Below, one piece after another: positions 4,641-7,242 of a stretch of 7,242 nt of DNA. Source of the stretch: Candidatus Bathyarchaeota archaeon (GTDB taxonomy: Archaea > Thermoproteota > Bathyarchaeia > Bathyarchaeales > Bathycorpusculaceae); the NCBI GenBank assembly GCA_030627225.1, contig DAOUSM010000042.1, positions 1 to 7,242 of the forward strand. The letters are read 5' to 3'. The translations under genes were made by a program, and so were the position numbers. Each line of letters opens with the position of its first letter. Position 1 is the first letter of the stretch. The notes under the pieces are model-generated. The model made no database searches and was not told where the DNA came from. It saw only the letters and a program-made list of their open reading frames with translations.

Positions 4641-6722
4641 TTAAGGTCGAAGAAACATAAATAGTTGCTCGCCTGGGAAGCTTATTTGGCTCTTCCAGAC
4701 AATTATTGGTTCGTCTTCTATGTTGGCAACTTCTTTTTTGACGAAGCCTGCCTCTTCTGCTAGCTTAAGTGTTTCGTTTAGTGCATCGAGGGATATTGGT
4801 TTTTTGGCTAGTTTTTGATAAAGTGCTGCTATGGTTCTGCCTGTTGGTTTGGTTTTTTCGGCGGCGGCTTTGTGAACCGCTAAAAGTATTTGTTTTTCTT
4901 CTTTGGAGCTTAGTTTGTTGTAGGCTTTGAAGTTTGATAGTTTTTGTTGGTTTTTTCTGTATATTTGAAGGCCTATGACCGCTGCTAATAGGGCAATTAG
5001 TATTCCGGTTATTCTTTTTCCTTCTGCGGCTATGACTGTAGCTATCCATGGCCATGTTACTACGGGTTCCCAATAGTTGACGATTTCCTTAGCCATGGGT
5101 AGAAGCATTTGTTCCACTTCAGCGCATTCATCTGGATGGTCAAGTTGGGCGATTAGGCTTATTTTTATGTACTCTGGCTTGGCGCCGGAGCCTGTATCGA
5201 ACACTCCCCGTGCATACCAGTATAATACCACTTGGGAACTGTCTGATTCCATGTATTGAAAGGCGAAGAACCTCGCCATTGTGGGCGGGTTTTCTAGAAG
5301 TTGGACTTCTCTTCGGTCTAATACTGTTATGCTCGGCGTTAATCCTTGGGCTTGTGGTGTGAAGAGTAGGCAGACTTCCCAGCGGTGGAGGGAATTATAT
5401 GAAGGTGCTATTTCGACCACTGCATAGACCATTCTTGATGAGTTTTGTTTAGGAGTGTAGTAATAGATTAGGGTGGCGTCTTGGTGAGCCAAAATTTCAA
5501 ATTCTTCTACTCTTCTCCAAAAGAAGAGGCCAAAACCTTCAATTTGGGGGAGGATGGCTGTGCTTACTTGTTCGCCTGTTGGTGATTGAGTTGTTATTTG
5601 TGCTGGTCCTTTTGTTAGTGTAAATACTGGTACGTTGAGAGGTATGATTATGCTTACGCCTAATAGGAGTGCTGCGATTTTGCATATGTCTCGTTTAGAA
5701 AGGCTGATGCTTGTGTATTGTAGGATTTTTCCGCAGTTGAAGCAGAATTTTTCTTCTTTCTGTTGGCTTTCGGTGCATTGGAGGCATCCTGGCATTGTTG
5801 TTTTTGCGGTGAATATGTGGATTTTGAAGATTTTTTCTAATATGTGTAGAAGTATGAGTGTTCCTATGAAGATTAGGATCCAGCCGCTGAACAGGTGGAA
5901 CATGCTCATGGCTATTTCTTCGCTGAAGAGGAAGCCTACGAGTACGATTATGGTGATTCTGAGTATGTTTAATGCGTAGACCAGTGGGAAGCCTATGAAA
6001 AACACTGATAGTTTTTTCGAAATTGGACCTTTTACGAGGTATGCTATGAAGAAGGCGAATAGGGTGAATGCAATAAGCGAGTAGACGCCGGCGCATGCTA
6101 TGTCTATGTTGAATGTTATTGGGGCTGGGGTTTTTTCGAGGATTATCGTTGGGTTTCCGTATTCTGTTGAGAGTTCTACTGGTAAGCCTAATGCTTTAAG
6201 AATCCAGAAGGCTGCTTCAGAGCTGAAGAATGATAGTTGTGCGCCTAATGTTTGAATAGCTTCCATGGGTGGGGGGATTAGGAAAAGCAGGAGTGCTATT
6301 GGAAAGGCTAGTGCTTTCAGTGTTTCCGTGTTGAATATGATTAGGATGCAGCCTGAAAGGAATATGGGGAGGGAGATTAGGTGGTATTCCAGCGGGTAGA
6401 AGGTGTAGGATGCTTGCCAGTATAGCACGAAGGCTAGGAAACATAGTAGTGCTCCGATGATTTCTGTGATGGGTTTTGTTCTTTCTGTTGAGGTGTTTTC
6501 CAGTGGGATGGCTGCTCTGAGGATTTTTCGTTTTCTGTAGATTATGTATGCGAGCATGAATGGGACGATTAGTATGTGGCTTGCCAGGTCGCTTGTTATG
6601 GCCTCGTTTGCTAGGATGGCGAAATCTTGATAATATAATGCCAGAACAGCTGCGAGAATAGAGCCTAATTTGACTATTAGTGATACCCTGTTTCGTGTGA
6701 GATGTGGTTTTATGGTTTTCAT
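4641..6722 (-). CDS. Multidomain archaeosortase: exosortase core + zinc ribbon + EpsI-like domain + C-terminal winged helix
   Basis: Membrane cysteine transpeptidase of the exosortase/archaeosortase family, which cuts C-terminal sorting tails of surface proteins and probably transfers them to a lipid. The core (about 1-300, around eight TM segments) has the catalytic set: C210 in ACAGVYSL, R255 in NILRITII, H276 in MFHLFSGW. Then comes a zinc ribbon, C313-x2-C316-x10-C327-x2-C330; another TM (about 347-366); and an extracytoplasmic domain (about 370-556) resembling EpsI/DUF3485, with HRWEVCLLF (H446, C451) and VVLYWYARG (498-506). A last TM (about 569-587) leads to a basic, helical tail (604-693) that looks like a winged helix. 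TM counting puts active site and EpsI part outside, ribbon and winged helix inside, which is consistent. Single archaeosortases are usually about 200-350 aa, so this one is exceptionally long. ATG is supported by GGAG 7 nt upstream. It heads a three-gene operon; catalytic assignment is firm, the added domains less so. Confidence 0.93.
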   Translation of the reverse strand: MKTIKPHLTRNRVSLIVKLGSILAAVLALYYQDFAILANEAITSDLASHILIVPFMLAYIIYRKRKILRAAIPLENTSTERTKPITEIIGALLCFLAFVLYWQASYTFYPLEYHLISLPIFLSGCILIIFNTETLKALAFPIALLLFLIPPPMEAIQTLGAQLSFFSSEAAFWILKALGLPVELSTEYGNPTIILEKTPAPITFNIDIACAGVYSLIAFTLFAFFIAYLVKGPISKKLSVFFIGFPLVYALNILRITIIVLVGFLFSEEIAMSMFHLFSGWILIFIGTLILLHILEKIFKIHIFTAKTTMPGCLQCTESQQKEEKFCFNCGKILQYTSISLSKRDICKIAALLLGVSIIIPLNVPVFTLTKGPAQITTQSPTGEQVSTAILPQIEGFGLFFWRRVEEFEILAHQDATLIYYYTPKQNSSRMVYAVVEIAPSYNSLHRWEVCLLFTPQAQGLTPSITVLDRREVQLLENPPTMARFFAFQYMESDSSQVVLYWYARGVFDTGSGAKPEYIKISLIAQLDHPDECAEVEQMLLPMAKEIVNYWEPVVTWPWIATVIAAEGKRITGILIALLAAVIGLQIYRKNQQKLSNFKAYNKLSSKEEKQILLAVHKAAAEKTKPTGRTIAALYQKLAKKPISLDALNETLKLAEEAGFVKKEVANIEDEPIIVWKSQISFPGEQLFMFLRP

Positions 6723-6729
6723 TTTGGGT

Positions 6730-6733
6730 CTCC
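6730..6733 (-). promoter_or_regulatory. Shine-Dalgarno site of the archaeosortase gene
   Basis: GGAG on the minus strand (within GCGGAG), 7 nt before the ATG at 6722. It supports this start and implies a leader-bearing transcript rather than a leaderless one. Confidence 0.65.
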
Positions 6734-6764
6734 GCTTTGATTTTTATGTAGGATTGTTTATTCG

Positions 6765-6789
6765 GGGTGAAAAAGTAGGTTTTTCGCCC
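6765..6789. repeat. Inverted repeat in the archaeosortase upstream region (10-bp arms, 5-bp spacer)
   Basis: GGGTGAAAAA - GTAGG - TTTTTCGCCC: nine of ten positions are complementary. Read as minus-strand RNA, the odd position is a C-A mismatch; read as plus-strand RNA, it is a U-G pair. It lies 43-67 nt before the archaeosortase ATG and about 45-65 nt after the glycosyltransferase stop. It could be a protein-binding operator, a hairpin in the operon's leader, or a remnant terminator of the gene upstream. Confidence 0.5.
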
Positions 6790-6820
6790 TTCTGTCTTGG
6801 GGCTTAAAAGTTTGGTTCTG

Positions 6821-6830
6821 GCTTTATAGT
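6821..6830 (-). promoter_or_regulatory. Candidate TATA box for the archaeosortase operon
   Basis: The minus strand reads ACTATAAAGC, the best TATA-like string in the 109-bp gap, only a few bases past the preceding stop codon. Use of it would put the start near 6800 and leave a leader of roughly 78 nt containing the inverted repeat. Weaker AT-rich alternatives lie nearer the gene (TTTTAAG near 6806, GAATAAAC near 6757), so the choice is uncertain. Cotranscription with the glycosyltransferase is also possible. Confidence 0.35.
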
Positions 6831-6831
6831 G

Positions 6832-7242
6832 CTATCTGTGGTTGAAGTTTGCCTTGAAAATGGTTTTGAGGATGTGGAATCCGTCGAAGATTATTCTTAT
6901 TCTTGAGCTTCCATCTCCTCTTTTTTCGCAGTTTATTGGCACTTCTTGTACGATGAAGCCGTTTTTTAGTCCTTTAACTGTTAGTTCTGTTTCGATTTCG
7001 TAGCCTGTTGATTCGAGGTTTATTTTTTGTAGTACGTGTTTTTTGAAGGCTCTGAAGCCTGTTTGGCTGTCTGTGATGAGTTTTCCGGTTAGCGTCATTA
7101 TGATGATGTTGAAGATGATGTTGCCTAGGCGTTTTAGTTTTGTTGTTGAGTTTTTTCCGTTGCCTAGGAATCTTGATCCGGCTGTGATGTCGGCGCCGTT
7201 GAATAGGGGGGTGAGTAGCTCAGGGATTTCTTTTGGTGTGTG
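6832..7242 (-). CDS. GT2 polyprenyl-phosphate glycosyltransferase, DPM1/DolP-glucosyltransferase type (5' part cut by window edge)
   Basis: The last 136 residues of a cytoplasmic-face family 2 glycosyltransferase that moves a sugar from a nucleotide donor to a dolichyl/polyprenyl phosphate; the sugar cannot be told from this part. The reading frame is open to base 7242, beyond the internal ATG at 7098, and the upstream residues are typical of the family: TPKEIPELL (2-10) and ADITAGSRFLG (17-27). Then come RLGN (38-41), the signature ITDSQTGFRAF (56-66), GYEIETEL (80-87), and EVPINCEKRGDGSS (100-113). It ends at FNHR without a C-terminal TM pair, so it is the soluble, membrane-associated DPM1-like form. 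It lies 109 bp before the archaeosortase gene, same strand. Lipid-linked sugars feed N-glycosylation and S-layer or lipid glycosylation, consistent with the surface-protein genes here. The catalytic DxD region is outside the window. Confidence 0.93.
   Translation of the reverse strand, partial: HTPKEIPELLTPLFNGADITAGSRFLGNGKNSTTKLKRLGNIIFNIIIMTLTGKLITDSQTGFRAFKKHVLQKINLESTGYEIETELTVKGLKNGFIVQEVPINCEKRGDGSSRIRIIFDGFHILKTIFKANFNHR

Noticed and set aside
4765..6444. Frames of 75-133 codons in other frames of the archaeosortase gene
   Set aside because: Products are rich in R, H, N, T and P with no coherent motifs, as expected from out-of-frame reading of an A/C-rich coding strand.
6765..6789. 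Intrinsic terminator of the glycosyltransferase gene
   Set aside because: On the transcribed strand the stem has a C-A mismatch and no T run follows it; kept only as an inverted repeat of unknown role.
1..7242. CRISPR array, tRNA, rRNA, insertion sequence or attachment site
   Set aside because: No spaced direct repeats, no tRNA-like cloverleaf or T-arm sequence, no transposase motifs and no terminal repeats were noticed on reading both strands.

Overview
The window looks like a piece of an archaeal chromosome. Evidence: a complete coenzyme F420 ligase (CofE), an F420-type iron-sulfur flavoprotein, an archaeosortase with a surface protein carrying a matching C-terminal sorting tail, a DPM1-like glycosyltransferase, TATA-box promoters with short or absent leaders, and Shine-Dalgarno starts including a TTG. 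The gene types and the IPE-type C-terminal tail fit Bathyarchaeia-like Thermoproteota best, but that placement is inference; only 'archaeon with F420' is well supported.

Layout, left to right. (1) 1-1045, minus: a ferredoxin-FrhB fusion (F420-linked oxidoreductase beta subunit), cut by the window's left edge. (2) 1129-1881, plus: cofE, divergent from it across an 83-bp promoter region with a perfect 6-bp-arm dyad. (3) 1878-2456, minus: a solitary RibU-like S component of an ECF vitamin transporter, overlapping the cofE stop tail to tail by 4 bp. (4) 2611-3372, minus: a secreted, probably N-glycosylated protein of unknown fold ending in a PE-type membrane sorting tail. (5) 3501-6722, minus: a compact three-gene operon. 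First comes a very large archaeosortase (693 aa) with cytoplasmic zinc ribbon, extracytoplasmic EpsI-like domain and C-terminal winged helix. Then comes a coiled-coil/two-TM/cysteine-rich protein of unknown function, then a 69-aa two-TM protein. (6) 6832-7242, minus: the C-terminal part of a GT2 polyprenyl-phosphate glycosyltransferase, cut by the right edge.

How the genes may work together. The left third is F420/flavin biology: the ligase that builds the glutamyl tail of F420, a putative F420-using electron-transfer protein, and a putative flavin (or other vitamin) importer. The right two thirds is cell-surface biology: a polyprenol-linked sugar transferase, a sorting enzyme with two unknown membrane partners, and, directly downstream with its own promoter, a candidate substrate. 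The most notable element is the archaeosortase operon: its sortase carries its own putative sensory/regulatory modules on both sides of the membrane.

The + strand is G/T-rich through most of the window regardless of which strand codes, but about 1900-3400 lacks this bias, so the transporter and surface-protein genes may have a different recent history from their flanks. There is no gene-free stretch longer than about 155 bp, and I see no RNA gene, CRISPR array or insertion sequence.
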